From an uncultured Pseudomonadota bacterium (GTDB lineage: Bacteria > Pseudomonadota > Gammaproteobacteria > Steroidobacterales > Steroidobacteraceae): a stretch of 37,309 bases of DNA. The DNA is taken from NCBI GenBank assembly GCA_903898785.1, contig CAIUGU010000129.1, positions 1 to 37,309 on the forward strand. Direction: 5' to 3'. This document shows positions 6,837 to 17,936 of this stretch, one piece after another (the first letter of the stretch is position 1; every line of letters starts with the position of its first letter). Made by a program: the position numbers and the translations under genes. Under the pieces are notes generated by a model. It saw only the letters and a list, made by a program, of their open reading frames with translations. It ran no database searches and had not been told where the DNA came from.

Positions 6837-7634
6837 ATGCCCGCGTGGATTGCCCGCCTGCTGTTGCGATTCGCCGTCCTGCTGCCGGTCGCGGTGGGTA
6901 CGGGCTTGCCGGGTCAGGTCACCTTCGCAGCCGAAGTGCCTGTCCGGGTGGCGGTAGCGGCGAACTTCAAGCAGACAATGGACCGCCTGGCTGCCGAATT
7001 CGTGAGCGAAACCGGAGGGTTAGCGCCCATCGTCACGAGCGGCGCCAGCGGCTTGCTGTATAGCCAGATCGCCCAGGGTGCGCCGTTCGACATCTTCTTT
7101 TCCGCCGACCAGGAGCGCCCCGTTCGCCTGGAACAGGACGGCCTCGGCGTGCGGGGATCGCGCTACACCTATGCCATTGGCAGGCTCGTGGTGTGGCGGC
7201 CAGGGCGCGCGTGGCGCGGGACGCTGGAGCAGGCCTTGGGATCGCCCGACGTGAAGGTGGTGTCCATCGCGAATCCCGCCGTCGCACCGTACGGAGCCGC
7301 AGCGCAGCAAGTGCTTGAGAAGCTCGGGCTCCGGGACCGGCCGCCGTTTCGGGTCGTGCAGGGGGAAAGCCTCGGGCAGGCCTTCCAGTTCGTCGCCTCC
7401 GGCAATGCCCAGCTCGGGTTCATTGCACTGTCGCAGGTGAAGGAAGCCGCGCAGGCCGGCATCGCAGGCGAAGTCCTCGAGATCGACCCCCGGCTGCACG
7501 CGCCGCTCGCGCAGGACGCGATCCGGCTGAAGCGTTCGGCGGGCAACGCGAGCGTAGGCCGGTTCCTCGACTTCGTGCGCAGTCCCCGCGGTCGAGCAAT
7601 CATTGCGGCCGCCGGGTACGCTTCCGACCCGTGA
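6837..7634 (+). CDS. modA: Molybdate ABC transporter substrate-binding protein ModA
   Basis: ModA binds molybdate (and tungstate) in the periplasm and delivers it to ModB. The start is the ATG at 6837; a longer open frame would run through the operator. Residues 1-30 are a signal peptide (hydrophobic run LLLRFAVLLPVAVGTG, probable cut near TFAA). The mature protein has VRVAVAANFKQTMDRLA, SGASGLLYSQIAQGAPFDIFFSAD (the oxyanion-binding Ser/Thr region), the NPAVAPYG hinge segment and LGFIALSQV, all typical of ModA. Length is 265, normal. The TGA overlaps the GTG of modB. Confidence 0.94.
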   Translation: MPAWIARLLLRFAVLLPVAVGTGLPGQVTFAAEVPVRVAVAANFKQTMDRLAAEFVSETGGLAPIVTSGASGLLYSQIAQGAPFDIFFSADQERPVRLEQDGLGVRGSRYTYAIGRLVVWRPGRAWRGTLEQALGSPDVKVVSIANPAVAPYGAAAQQVLEKLGLRDRPPFRVVQGESLGQAFQFVASGNAQLGFIALSQVKEAAQAGIAGEVLEIDPRLHAPLAQDAIRLKRSAGNASVGRFLDFVRSPRGRAIIAAAGYASDP

Positions 7635-8305
7635 CTCCCGCCCTCGACCTGACCCCGCTCGCGCTCAGCCTACGGCTTGCTGCCGTCACGGCGGTCATCC
7701 TGCTGATCCTGGGGACGCCCCTCGCGTGGTGGCTGGCGCAGGGCCGGTCGCGAGTCCGTTTCGTCGTCGAAGCCCTCGTGGTCCTGCCTGTCGTGCTGCC
7801 ACCGACCGTGCTCGGCTTCTACCTGCTGCAGCTGCTCGGTGCGAACGGGCCGCTTGCGTGGCTGTGGTCGCAGGCCGACGTGCGGCTGGTGTTCAGCTTC
7901 ACGGGGCTCGTGATCGGCTCGGTGATCTTCTCGCTGCCGTTCGTCGTGTATCCGCTCAAGAGCGTCTTCGAAAAGGTGCCACGCGCGCAGCTCGAAGCCG
8001 CCGCTACGCTCGGGGCCCGACCGCTGGACCGGTTCTTTTCCGTGGCCGTACCCGCGTCGCTGTCGGGGTTCATCGCGGCGGCAGTCCTGGCGTTCGCGCA
8101 CACGCTCGGCGAGTTCGGCGTGGTGCTGATGCTCGGCGGCAACATTCCCGGCGAGACGCAGGTGCTGTCGATCGCGATCTACAACCACGTGGAGCAGCTG
8201 CAGTACTCGGCGGCGCATGTGTTGTCGGCGGGCCTGGTCGCGTTCTCGTTCGTCGTGCTCGTGGTGCTGCACTTCACGCACGACCGCAGGAAGGCCGCGG
8301 CATGA
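7631..8305 (+). CDS. modB: Molybdate ABC transporter permease ModB
   Basis: Inner-membrane channel subunit, 224 residues. Five hydrophobic segments can be followed, starting with LRLAAVTAVILLILGTPLAWWLA. The cytoplasmic coupling loop (EAA motif) is EAAATLGARPLDRFFSVAVP. ALVVLPVVLPPTVLGFYLL and GEFGVVLMLGGNIPGETQ are ModB signatures. It starts with GTG overlapping the modA stop (GTGA) and ends overlapping the modC ATG (ATGA), so the three genes are one coupled operon under the ModE-type operator. Confidence 0.95.
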   Translation: MTPALDLTPLALSLRLAAVTAVILLILGTPLAWWLAQGRSRVRFVVEALVVLPVVLPPTVLGFYLLQLLGANGPLAWLWSQADVRLVFSFTGLVIGSVIFSLPFVVYPLKSVFEKVPRAQLEAAATLGARPLDRFFSVAVPASLSGFIAAAVLAFAHTLGEFGVVLMLGGNIPGETQVLSIAIYNHVEQLQYSAAHVLSAGLVAFSFVVLVVLHFTHDRRKAAA

Positions 8306-9384
8306 CGCGCCTCAGCGGTCATTTCACGCTCCGTCGCGGCGGCTTCGTGCTGGATACCGCGTTCGATTCCGCAGGACCCGGCGTGACCGCGTTGTGCGGA
8401 TCGTCGGGCGCGGGCAAGACGAGCCTGCTCCGGTGCCTTGCGGGGCTCGAGACGCCGGAGGCCGGCACGCTCAGGGTCGGCGGCGATGTATGGTTCGATG
8501 CCGCGCGGGGTCTCTCGGTGCCGCCGCAGGACCGCTCGATCGGCTACGTCACGCAGGAACCCAGCCTGTTTGCACACCTCACGGTCGAGGACAACCTGCT
8601 GTACGGCTTCAGGCGCCTCGCTGCGCCGGCGCGCAAGACGACGCTGGACGACGTCGTCGACGGGCTGGGCCTCAAGGCCTTGCTGCCTCGCCGCGTCACG
8701 AACCTGTCGGGCGGCGAGCGGCAGCGCGTGTCGATCGGGCGCGCCCTGCTGCGCAGTCCCCAGGTCCTGCTGCTCGACGAGCCGGTGTCGGCCCTCGATG
8801 TGGCCGGTCGCGCCGATGTGTTGCGGTACCTGCGCCAGGTGCTGGAGCGCTTCGCCGTGCGCAGCGTCTACGTGAGTCACGACCTGCGCGAAGCCGCCCG
8901 CCTCGCGAACGAGATGTTGTGGATGGAGCGCGGCAAGGTGGTGGCCCAGGGCATCGCCCGGGACGTGCTTACGGATGTGCGGCTGCCGTTTGCGGAACTC
9001 GACGAAGCCGAGAGCCTGCTCGACGGCGTGATCGAAGGGCATGACGCGGAGATGGGCCTGACGCGGATCCGCTGCGCGAACACGATGCTGTGGCTCACGC
9101 AGGTGGATGCGCCCGTCGGCTCCAGTCATCGCGTCCAGATCGCGGCTCGCGATGTCAGCCTTGCGCTGTCGGCACCTGGTGCCGTCAGTGTCCTCAACGT
9201 CCTTGAAGCCAGGGTCAGCAACCTCGTCGTCGCGCCCCGCCAGCCGGCGCAGATGATCGTGCGGCTCGATGTCGCGGGCCAGCCGCTGCTCGCCCGGATC
9301 ACGCGCAAGTCCGCGCTGGCCTTGCAGCTGCAACCGGGCACGCCCGTCTGGGCACTCGTGAAAAGCGTGGCGCTGGCGGAGTGA
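8302..9384 (+). CDS. modC: Molybdate ABC transporter ATP-binding protein ModC
   Basis: ATPase that drives molybdate import. Visible motifs: Walker A GSSGAGKTS (33-41), Q-loop in YVTQEPSLFAHLTV, signature LSGGERQRVS, Walker B VLLLDEPVSALD and switch His in YVSHDLREA. After about residue 290 comes a TOBE/Mop-like domain (VLNVLEARVSNLVV, IVRLDVAGQPLLARITRKSA), which in ModC binds molybdate-type oxyanions and inhibits the transporter. The 360-residue length is typical of ModC. The ATG at 8302 overlaps the modB stop; the frame is open further upstream only because modB is GC-rich. It ends two bases before the 29-bp inverted repeat. Confidence 0.95.
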   Translation: MTRLSGHFTLRRGGFVLDTAFDSAGPGVTALCGSSGAGKTSLLRCLAGLETPEAGTLRVGGDVWFDAARGLSVPPQDRSIGYVTQEPSLFAHLTVEDNLLYGFRRLAAPARKTTLDDVVDGLGLKALLPRRVTNLSGGERQRVSIGRALLRSPQVLLLDEPVSALDVAGRADVLRYLRQVLERFAVRSVYVSHDLREAARLANEMLWMERGKVVAQGIARDVLTDVRLPFAELDEAESLLDGVIEGHDAEMGLTRIRCANTMLWLTQVDAPVGSSHRVQIAARDVSLALSAPGAVSVLNVLEARVSNLVVAPRQPAQMIVRLDVAGQPLLARITRKSALALQLQPGTPVWALVKSVALAE

Positions 9385-9385
9385 G

Positions 9386-9456
9386 CGGTGCCGGGCCGGG
9401 AAGCCGGGAAAACTCCACGCGCGACCAAGTTTTCCCGGTTTCCCGGCCCGGCACCG
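9386..9456. terminator. 29-bp inverted repeat filling the modC / spermidine-synthase-like junction
   Basis: Bases 9386-9414 and 9428-9456 are reverse complements at 28 of 29 positions; the one difference still allows a G-U pair on one strand. The loop is 13 bases. The arm begins CGGTGCCGGGCC and ends GGGAAAACT, so it is GC-rich at the base with an A/T-rich tip. It starts one base after the modC stop and ends directly before the stop of the leftward gene, so it fills the whole convergent gap. Most simply it is a bidirectional transcription stop; its perfection and length are greater than usual, so a mobile repeat is possible. No U-tract follows. Confidence 0.7.
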
Positions 9457-10308
9457 TTAAGAGAGGATCTCGCCCTGGCTGATGCGGCGCAGGTACCGCG
9501 GGAAATCGAGCGACAGCCTTGCCTTCAGCTTCTCGGCACGGGCCTCGAATTCGGTGCCCATCGCGAGCGGTACGGGTCCCTTGAACGCGAACAGCAGCAT
9601 GTTGTCGTCCGACGGGACCTCGACGAGCACCGCATTGCCTTCGAAGGCCTCGCGGATCCGCTCGATGTGCGGCACAAAGCGGTCCCGCCGGCCGGAGAGA
9701 TTCATCACCAGCAGGCCTTCGGGGTTGAGACTGGCCGCCGCGCGATCATAGAAGTCCCCTTTCGCCAGCGCCGGCGCGATGCCTTCCGGGTCGAACGCAT
9801 CGACGAGGACGACATCGGCCGGCAGCGGCAGTCGCGAGATGTACTTGGCCCCGTCGGCATGCACGATGCGGAAGCGTTCGTCGTCGGCCGGAATGCAGAA
9901 CTCGTTGCGCATGGCGATGACGTCGGCGTCGATCTCGATGGCGGTGATCTGCATCGCGGGGAAATGGCGGTAACAGAACTTCGGGATCGAGCCGCCGCCG
10001 AGTCCCACCATGACGAGATGCCGCGGCTCGGGGTTGAACAGCAGGAACGACATCATCTTGCGCGTGTATTCACCCACGAGCGCTTGCGGGTCCTTGAGGC
10101 GCATCCGGCTTTGCACGGCACTGTGAGTGAAGTGCAGGCAGCGCTCGGAGGCGGTTTCAAGGATGTAGGGCTTGTGCAGCTCGCCGCTCAGCAGCAGGCG
10201 CGACGCGTCGTCGGCGCACAGGCCGTCGCTGGCGCGCAGCCGCACGATGCCCGGGATCGCACTCCACGGGCTGTTGAAGACGAGGAACTCGGATTGCCTT
10301 GCACTCAT
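9457..10308 (-). CDS. Spermidine-synthase-like aminopropyl/methyltransferase-fold protein
   Basis: A 283-residue protein with the Rossmann core of the spermine/spermidine synthase family: LVMVGLGGGSIPKFCYRHF (nucleoside-binding glycine loop), ITAIEIDADVI, a DAFDPEGIAPALAKGDFY block where SpeE has its catalytic D-x-x-D-P loop, and LNPEGLLVMNLSG. The N-terminal region is shorter and less conserved than in true SpeE (LHKPYILETASERCLHF instead of the usual Q-S-V strand pattern). It may use decarboxylated SAM and putrescine, or be one of the many spermidine-synthase-fold proteins with other substrates. It lies 25 bp downstream of modE in the same direction, so the two are probably cotranscribed. 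Confidence 0.72.
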   Translation of the reverse strand: MSARQSEFLVFNSPWSAIPGIVRLRASDGLCADDASRLLLSGELHKPYILETASERCLHFTHSAVQSRMRLKDPQALVGEYTRKMMSFLLFNPEPRHLVMVGLGGGSIPKFCYRHFPAMQITAIEIDADVIAMRNEFCIPADDERFRIVHADGAKYISRLPLPADVVLVDAFDPEGIAPALAKGDFYDRAAASLNPEGLLVMNLSGRRDRFVPHIERIREAFEGNAVLVEVPSDDNMLLFAFKGPVPLAMGTEFEARAEKLKARLSLDFPRYLRRISQGEILS

Positions 10309-10333
10309 CGGGGGTGGTTGGTCGTCGGCCGGC

Positions 10334-10687
10334 CTAGCGGCCGGCCAGTTGCTGCAGGGCCTTGAGATGTGGGCCGGCTGCAGATTGCGCGGCTTTCTCC
10401 AGTTCGCGGTAGTGACGCACGATCTGTTCGCCGACCGGGGACAGGTCCGCGCCGCCGCCGCGCTTGCCGCCGGTGGCCGTGATGACGACGGGCGCCTTGA
10501 AGGACTGGTTCAGCGCGTCGAGCAGCAGCCACGCGCGGCGATAGGACATGTCGAGCTGGCGGGCCGCTGCCGAGATCGAGCGATGCTCGCGGATGGCTTC
10601 GAGCAGCGCGACCTTGCCGGGGCCGACGCGACCGGCCTCGGGCGACGACAGGTCCACCCGCAAACTCAATCTGGCGCTGTTCCCCAT
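10334..10687 (-). CDS. modE: ModE-type regulator, DNA-binding domain only
   Basis: A 117-residue winged-helix protein of the ModE N-terminal family: LLEAIREHRSISAAARQLDMSYRRAWLLLDALN (recognition-helix region), VITATGGKRGGGADLSPVGEQIV (the wing). Escherichia coli ModE is about twice as long and carries two molybdate-binding Mop domains; none follows here, and the stop is followed within 25 bp by the next gene. Short ModE forms are known in other bacteria. It likely controls modABC through the operator at 6757-6784. Two starts are possible, ATG at 10687 (MGNSARLSLRV, chosen) and ATG at 10699. It is divergent from mmsA. Confidence 0.85.
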   Translation of the reverse strand: MGNSARLSLRVDLSSPEAGRVGPGKVALLEAIREHRSISAAARQLDMSYRRAWLLLDALNQSFKAPVVITATGGKRGGGADLSPVGEQIVRHYRELEKAAQSAAGPHLKALQQLAGR

Positions 10688-10770
10688 GGGCACGACCATA
10701 CCGCACTCGACGCAGGCAGTGAACCAGACCGCCGCGCGGAGCCTGCACATGGCATAGAATCGGACACGCC

Positions 10771-12300
<1,530 letters not shown>

Positions 12301-12481
12301 CCGGCGACGGCCAGGCTGGCAAGCGGGGAAGCGGTGAACTCAGCCGCCCGAGGGGTTTAGGTGGAGTTCCGAATGGCGACCCCCGAGGATTTGACGCATA
12401 AATGACCAGATTCCTTGCCGCCACCCGCGAGCCCTTCGTGCCTGACTGCCTGCTCTCCCTGCCGACTCGCTTCCGGTTGCC

Positions 12482-14137
12482 ATGATCGCGCTGCTCGAAG
12501 CCCATCGCGCGGGGCTGTTCAAGCGCGGGCACATCCTCAACAACGTCGTGGCCGGCGTCATCGTCGGCATCGTCGCGCTCCCTCTCGCGATGGCGTTTGC
12601 GATCGCATCGGGCGCGAAGCCGGAGCAGGGGCTCTATACCGCCATCGTGGCCGGCTTGCTGACGACGACGCTCGGTGGCACGCGGCTGCAGATCTCGGGT
12701 CCGACGGGTGCGTTCATCGCCGTGCTCTCCGGGATCACCGCCCAATACGGCATCGCGGGCCTGCAGGTGGCGACGCTGATGGCGGGCCTGATCCTGCTGG
12801 TGATGGGCATCGCGCAGATGGGTGCCGTGATCAAGTACATCCCCGATCCCGTCATCGTCGGCTTCACGTCCGGCATCGGCGTGATCATCTGGATCGGGCA
12901 GTGGAAGGATTTCTTCGGCCTGAAGCCGGTCGCGGACAATGGCCACTTCCATGACAAGCTGCTGCGCCTCATCGAGGCCTTTCCGACGATCGACCTGCAT
13001 ACGACCGTCATTGCGCTGGTCGCACTCGGCATCCTGATTGCCGGGGCCAGGTATTTCGAGCGGATTCCCGGCCTGCGCCGCGTGCCTGCGCCGCTGATCG
13101 CGCTGGTCGTGGCGACCGCCATCCAGGCGGCAGGCCACTACCCTTCAGTGGCGACGATCGGCTCCGCCTACGGCGGCATCCCAAGGTCGCTGCCGTCGCT
13201 GCAGTTTCCCGAGCTTAGCTTGAGCCAGGTGATCCAGCTCGTGGGGCCCGCCTTCACGATCGCACTGCTCGGCGCGATCGAGTCATTGCTGGCGGCGGTC
13301 GTGGCCGACGGCATGGCCGGTACGCGGCACAACTCCAACCAGGAGCTCATCGGCCAGGGCCTCGCGAACCTCGCAACGCCGCTGTTCGGCGGCTTTGCTG
13401 CCACCGGCGCCATCGCGCGCACCGCCACGAACATCCGCAACGGCGCCACCAGCCCGCTCGCCGGCATCGTGCACGCTGCGACGTTGATCCTCGTCATCGT
13501 GCTGTTCGCGCCGTACGCCGCGTCCATTCCGTTGTGCGCGCTGTCGGCCATCCTGTTCTTCGTGGCGTGGAACATGAGCGACGTCGGGCATTTCCTGCGC
13601 CTTGCCCGCACCGCTCCGCGTGCGGATGTCGCCGTGCTGCTGCTGACGTTCGTCCTCACGGTGTTCGTGGACCTCGTCGTTGCGGTGAATGTCGGTGTCG
13701 TCGTGGCGGCGCTGTTCTTCATGCGCCGCATGGCGCAGTCGGTCAACGTGGAAGAGGACGTCGTCGTGGGCGAGGGTGCAGCGGCCGTGGCGGCCAACGG
13801 CGGAGCGTTGCCAGGCGACGTGATGGTCTATCGCATCGACGGCCCGTTCTTCTTCGGCGCCGCCGAGAAACTCGAGAGCATCCTCGACCGCGTGCAGTCG
13901 CACGTGACGACTGTCGTGCTGCGGATGGAGCGCGTGCCGTTCGTCGATGCCACGGGCCTCGCCACGCTGTCGAGCCTGATCGTGCGCTTCCACAAGCGGC
14001 AGGTCCGCGTCGTCGTCTGCGAACTGCAACCCACCGTCGAGCGCAAGCTCGAGCGGGCCGGCGTGCTTGCGGCGCTCGGGCCCGGCAACGTGTATCCCGA
14101 CCTCGCGGCGTTCAGGGCCGCTGCGCCGCGCCCGTAA
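12482..14137 (+). CDS. SulP-family anion permease with STAS domain
   Basis: A 551-residue inner-membrane transporter. About residues 15-410 are hydrophobic with the SulP pattern: GVIVGIVALPLAMAFAIASG (segment 1), LQISGPTGAFIAVL (SulP signature), GFTSGIGVIIWIGQ and a conserved GGFAATGAIARTATNIRNGA block. Residues 450-545 form a STAS domain (VYRIDGPFFFGAAEKL, LRMERVPFVDATGL). Members carry sulfate, bicarbonate or C4-dicarboxylates with Na+ or H+. Sulfate and molybdate are similar anions, but the substrate cannot be read from sequence. No upstream start is available in frame, and the ribosome-binding site is poor. Ald follows after 20 bp, so the two may be cotranscribed. Confidence 0.88.
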   Translation: MIALLEAHRAGLFKRGHILNNVVAGVIVGIVALPLAMAFAIASGAKPEQGLYTAIVAGLLTTTLGGTRLQISGPTGAFIAVLSGITAQYGIAGLQVATLMAGLILLVMGIAQMGAVIKYIPDPVIVGFTSGIGVIIWIGQWKDFFGLKPVADNGHFHDKLLRLIEAFPTIDLHTTVIALVALGILIAGARYFERIPGLRRVPAPLIALVVATAIQAAGHYPSVATIGSAYGGIPRSLPSLQFPELSLSQVIQLVGPAFTIALLGAIESLLAAVVADGMAGTRHNSNQELIGQGLANLATPLFGGFAATGAIARTATNIRNGATSPLAGIVHAATLILVIVLFAPYAASIPLCALSAILFFVAWNMSDVGHFLRLARTAPRADVAVLLLTFVLTVFVDLVVAVNVGVVVAALFFMRRMAQSVNVEEDVVVGEGAAAVAANGGALPGDVMVYRIDGPFFFGAAEKLESILDRVQSHVTTVVLRMERVPFVDATGLATLSSLIVRFHKRQVRVVVCELQPTVERKLERAGVLAALGPGNVYPDLAAFRAAAPRP

Positions 14138-14157
14138 GGTTCCTCCGGAGTCCCGCC

Positions 14158-15261
<1,104 letters not shown>

Positions 15262-15290
15262 CCGGCAAAGGCAAGAGAAGATTGATTCGG

Positions 15291-15314
15291 CGGACTTGGA
15301 ATGGCCTAAGTCCG
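15291..15314 (+). terminator. Possible terminator hairpin after ald
   Basis: CGGACTT (15291-15297) pairs with AAGTCCG (15308-15314) around a 10-base loop. Downstream on the plus strand the sequence is moderately T-rich (GTTTGTT). It sits between convergent ald and the glycine-zipper lipoprotein gene, 30 bp after the ald stop. Confidence 0.35.
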
Positions 15315-15333
15315 ACGCGTTTGTTCAATTAAA

Positions 15334-15792
15334 TTAAAGTTTTGCGACACGGGCCGAGCCGTCGCGCCGGGTATAGACGCGGACTCGTTCGCCGGCCGCG
15401 AATGTCTGGTCTGCCGGCTGCACGATGGCGACGGAACCGCCCTTGTCCAGGTCGACGACGATTTCGTAGCCCTTCTGCTTGCGGGCGTTCCGCTCGATCT
15501 GCTCACCCGCCACGGCCCCTGCGACCGCACCGACCGTGGCCGCGATGACGCGCCCGCCGCCATGGCCGACAGTGCGCCCGAGCGACCAGCCGATCGCGCC
15601 GCCGCCGACCTGGCCGATGCCGGTGGTCCGCCTGCCTTCGATATCGACCTCAGTGATGTCCGCGACCGTGGCCTGCTCGACGGTCCAGGCGCGCTGCACG
15701 TCGCGACGCGAATACGTTCCACCGGGGGAGGGCGCGGCACAGGCCGCAAGCGAGCAAGCCAGAACGACCAAGCCTGTTGCTCTCAGCATCAT
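15334..15792 (-). CDS. Glycine-zipper 2TM outer-membrane lipoprotein (SlyB/OsmB-like)
   Basis: A 152-residue protein with a lipoprotein signal: LVVLACSLAAC, so Cys18 should be acylated. After a short polar region comes a glycine zipper, GQVGGGAIGWSLGRTVGHGG and VIAATVGAVAGAVAGEQIE, the two-helix hairpin of the Gly-zipper_2TM/Rick_17kDa family. The C-terminal domain (YEIVVDLDKGGSVAIVQ, FAAGERVRVY) is the beta-rich part seen in SlyB-like proteins. These proteins help keep the envelope intact under stress. Two adjacent ATGs (15792, 15789) could each start it. It converges with ald. Confidence 0.85.
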   Translation of the reverse strand: MMLRATGLVVLACSLAACAAPSPGGTYSRRDVQRAWTVEQATVADITEVDIEGRRTTGIGQVGGGAIGWSLGRTVGHGGGRVIAATVGAVAGAVAGEQIERNARKQKGYEIVVDLDKGGSVAIVQPADQTFAAGERVRVYTRRDGSARVAKL

Positions 15793-15894
15793 GGGTGCAA
15801 GTCCTTTGAGCGTTTGCGTGCGGAGATCGCGGCGTGCGACTCCATTCCCGCAAGATAGCGCCGCAAAGCTGAACCGCAGATGACTGAACGCCCG

Positions 15895-16212
15895 TCAGTC
15901 CCGGGAGCGGGACATGGCCAGGATGCCGACGACCAGGCCGATGCCGGCGGCGATGCCGACCCACTGCAACGGCTTGCGGCGAATGGCTTTCCCGGCTGCC
16001 TCGCCGACGTCCTCGAGCTGGTCCGTGATCTCGCCCGGCAGGTCGCGCAGGCCCTTGCGCAGCGACTTCAACGACTTGTTGGCGCGGCTGCGGATCTCGT
16101 CGATCTGGTCGCCTGCGAGGTCGCGCGTCGCTTCCAGCAGGTCTTCGGTATCCCGCACAAAGGCATGCAGCTCCTTGTTCAGCTGCGAGGCGACTTTCGA
16201 ATACGTGGTCAT
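15895..16212 (-). CDS. YqjD/ElaB-family (DUF883) membrane-anchored protein
   Basis: A 105-residue protein with a long charged helix (residues 5-70: LNKELHAFVRDTEDLLEATR, GDQIDEIRSRANKSLKSL) followed by an RRKPLQW boundary and a single C-terminal membrane segment (VGIAAGIGLVVGILAMS). This is the DUF883 layout; E. coli YqjD and ElaB bind ribosomes at the inner membrane in stationary phase. The ATG at 16212 has a strong site, GGAGGAATTCCCC, directly upstream, which decides the start over longer open frames. Confidence 0.85.
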   Translation of the reverse strand: MTTYSKVASQLNKELHAFVRDTEDLLEATRDLAGDQIDEIRSRANKSLKSLRKGLRDLPGEITDQLEDVGEAAGKAIRRKPLQWVGIAAGIGLVVGILAMSRSRD

Positions 16213-16337
16213 GGGGAATTCCTCCGGAAAAGCGCACGGGGCAACTGGTTCCAGACTAGGCCGTTGCCGCCGGCCCCGCCATAGGGAGGTCTGGCAATCC
16301 CCTGTAGGGAACCGCCTAGGAAATCGCGGTGCGTCCG

Positions 16338-16506
16338 TTAGCAGGTTGATGCAAAAGTCTGTCCGTGCCTTTTGCATCGGGAGACAGCGAAAAGCGTGGT
16401 TTTCACTGTCTCCCTAAATCAACGAGTTACAACTCGTCGATTTCGCCGAGTCATCCGTGACTCGGAATAACAGGGTGCTGCAAAGAGTTTTGCATCACCC
16501 TGTTAG
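16338..16506. repeat. Copy 1 of 161-bp multi-palindrome element, flanked by TTAG
   Basis: The element itself is 16342-16502. Both ends read inward as CAGG(T/G)TGATGCAAAA, giving 14 of 15 matching inverted ends. TTAG stands on each side (16338-16341 and 16503-16506), a possible 4-bp target duplication. Internally it is a series of hairpins: GATGCAAAAG with CTTTTGCATC (left), GGGAGACAG with CTGTCTCCC enclosing GAAAA/TTTTC, CGAGT with ACTCG, CCGAGTCA with TGACTCGG, and a right-end hairpin with one mismatch. A second copy is at 28588-28748, with 18 substitutions and no gaps. No protein is encoded. The right TTA is the stop codon (TAA) of the leftward kgtP-like gene. Confidence 0.85.
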
Positions 16507-17798
16507 GGCCTGTCTTTCAGGTAGCCTTCGCGGCCGGAATCGCGCATGCCGAGGGAGACCAGCAGGCCCACGGCGCAGATGGCCGAGACGTACCAGTAGA
16601 AGTTGGTCTCTGCGCCGATGGACTTGAGCCACAGCGCCACGTATTCCGCCGAGCCGCCGAAGGCCGCGTTGCCGATGGCGTACGAGAGCCCGACCCCGAG
16701 TGCGCGCACCTCGGTGGGGAACATCTCCGCCTTGATGAGGCCGCTGATCGACGTGTAGAAACTCGCGATCGCAAGCGCCATGATGATCAGCCCGAACGCG
16801 GCATAGGGACTCGACACGTCGGCCAGCGCGTGCATGATCGGCAGCGTGCACACCGTGGTCAGGACGCCGAAGCACAGCATCGAGTTGCGCCGGCCGATCC
16901 GGTCCGACAGCGCGCCGAACAGCGGCTGCATCAGCATGTAGACGAGCAGCGCCCAGGTCATCACGGCGCTGGCCGTGCGCGCACTCATGCCGGACGTGTT
17001 GACGAGGTACTTCTGCATGTACGTCGTGAACGTGTAGAAGAACAGCGAGCCGCCGGCCGTGAAGCCGAGGACCGTGAAGAACGCACGCTTGTGCTTCAGC
17101 AGGCCCTTGATCGTGCCGGCCTCGCGGCTTTTCCGTGTCTCGGCGGTGGACGTTTCCGTCAGCGAACTGCGCAGGTACAGCGCCGTCAGCGCGGCCATCG
17201 CGCCGATCACGAACGGGATGCGCCAGCCCCAGGCCTTGAGCTCCGCCTCGGACAGGAACTGCTGCAGGATCACGACGGTGATGACGGCCAGCAACTGCCC
17301 GCCGATGAGCGTGACGTACTGGAACGACGCGTAGAAGCCGCGCTTGCCCTGCAGCGCGACTTCGCTCATGTACGTGGCGCTCGTGCCGTACTCGCCGCCC
17401 ACGGACAGGCCTTGCAGCAGTCGTGCCGTCAGCAGCAGCAAGGGCGCCAGCGTGCCGGCCACTGCGTACGTCGGCAGCACCGCGATCATCAGCGACCCGC
17501 CGCACATCATCAGCACCGAGATCATCATGGCGGTGCGTCGTCCATGCTTGTCGGCGATGCGGCCGAACAGGAAGCCGCCGATGGGACGCATCAGGAACCC
17601 GGCAGCGAAGACGCCGGCCGTGTTGAGGAGCTGCGTGGTCGGGTTGCCGCTCGGGAAGAACGCAGGCGCGAAGTAGATCGCGCAGAACGAGTAGATGTAG
17701 AAGTCGAACCACTCGACCAGGTTGCCCGACGAGGCGCCGACGATCGCCATGATGCGCTGGCGGGGTTCCATGTGCAGGGGCGGTTCGTGGCGATTCAT
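16503..17798 (-). CDS. kgtP: KgtP-like MFS dicarboxylate/alpha-ketoglutarate permease
   Basis: A 431-residue permease of the metabolite:H+ symporter family, very like E. coli KgtP along its length. Near-diagnostic stretches are [52 protein letters not shown] (loop 2-3 motif), [55 protein letters not shown] and [20 protein letters not shown]. It should import 2-oxoglutarate or a similar acid with protons. The start is ATG 17798, or 27 bp later at MEPRQR. The gene ends KDRP-TAA, and the stop abuts the 161-bp element. An open frame continues upstream antisense to selO, but only this part is MFS. Confidence 0.9.
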   Translation of the reverse strand: MNRHEPPLHMEPRQRIMAIVGASSGNLVEWFDFYIYSFCAIYFAPAFFPSGNPTTQLLNTAGVFAAGFLMRPIGGFLFGRIADKHGRRTAMMISVLMMCGGSLMIAVLPTYAVAGTLAPLLLLTARLLQGLSVGGEYGTSATYMSEVALQGKRGFYASFQYVTLIGGQLLAVITVVILQQFLSEAELKAWGWRIPFVIGAMAALTALYLRSSLTETSTAETRKSREAGTIKGLLKHKRAFFTVLGFTAGGSLFFYTFTTYMQKYLVNTSGMSARTASAVMTWALLVYMLMQPLFGALSDRIGRRNSMLCFGVLTTVCTLPIMHALADVSSPYAAFGLIIMALAIASFYTSISGLIKAEMFPTEVRALGVGLSYAIGNAAFGGSAEYVALWLKSIGAETNFYWYVSAICAVGLLVSLGMRDSGREGYLKDRP

Positions 17799-17936
17799 CT
17801 GCGTCCGGTGCGGTCGGAAGGGGACAAGTGCGTGAAGTCCTGTAGCATCCGGACTCCGTGGCCGCCGCCACCTTAGCCGATTCCCGTGCTGCCGGCCACG
17901 GCGGGCGGCCCCCCCTGATCGCAACCGGAAGGGTCC

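Noticed and set aside
7603-8301. Upstream extension of the modC frame through modB
   Set aside because: modC similarity starts at the ATG at 8302. modB is real in another frame, with a normal GTGA/ATGA overlap.
12301-12481. Small gene in the gap between mmsA and the SulP permease
   Set aside because: Open frames here run antisense into neighbours and have no ribosome-binding site or recognisable protein.
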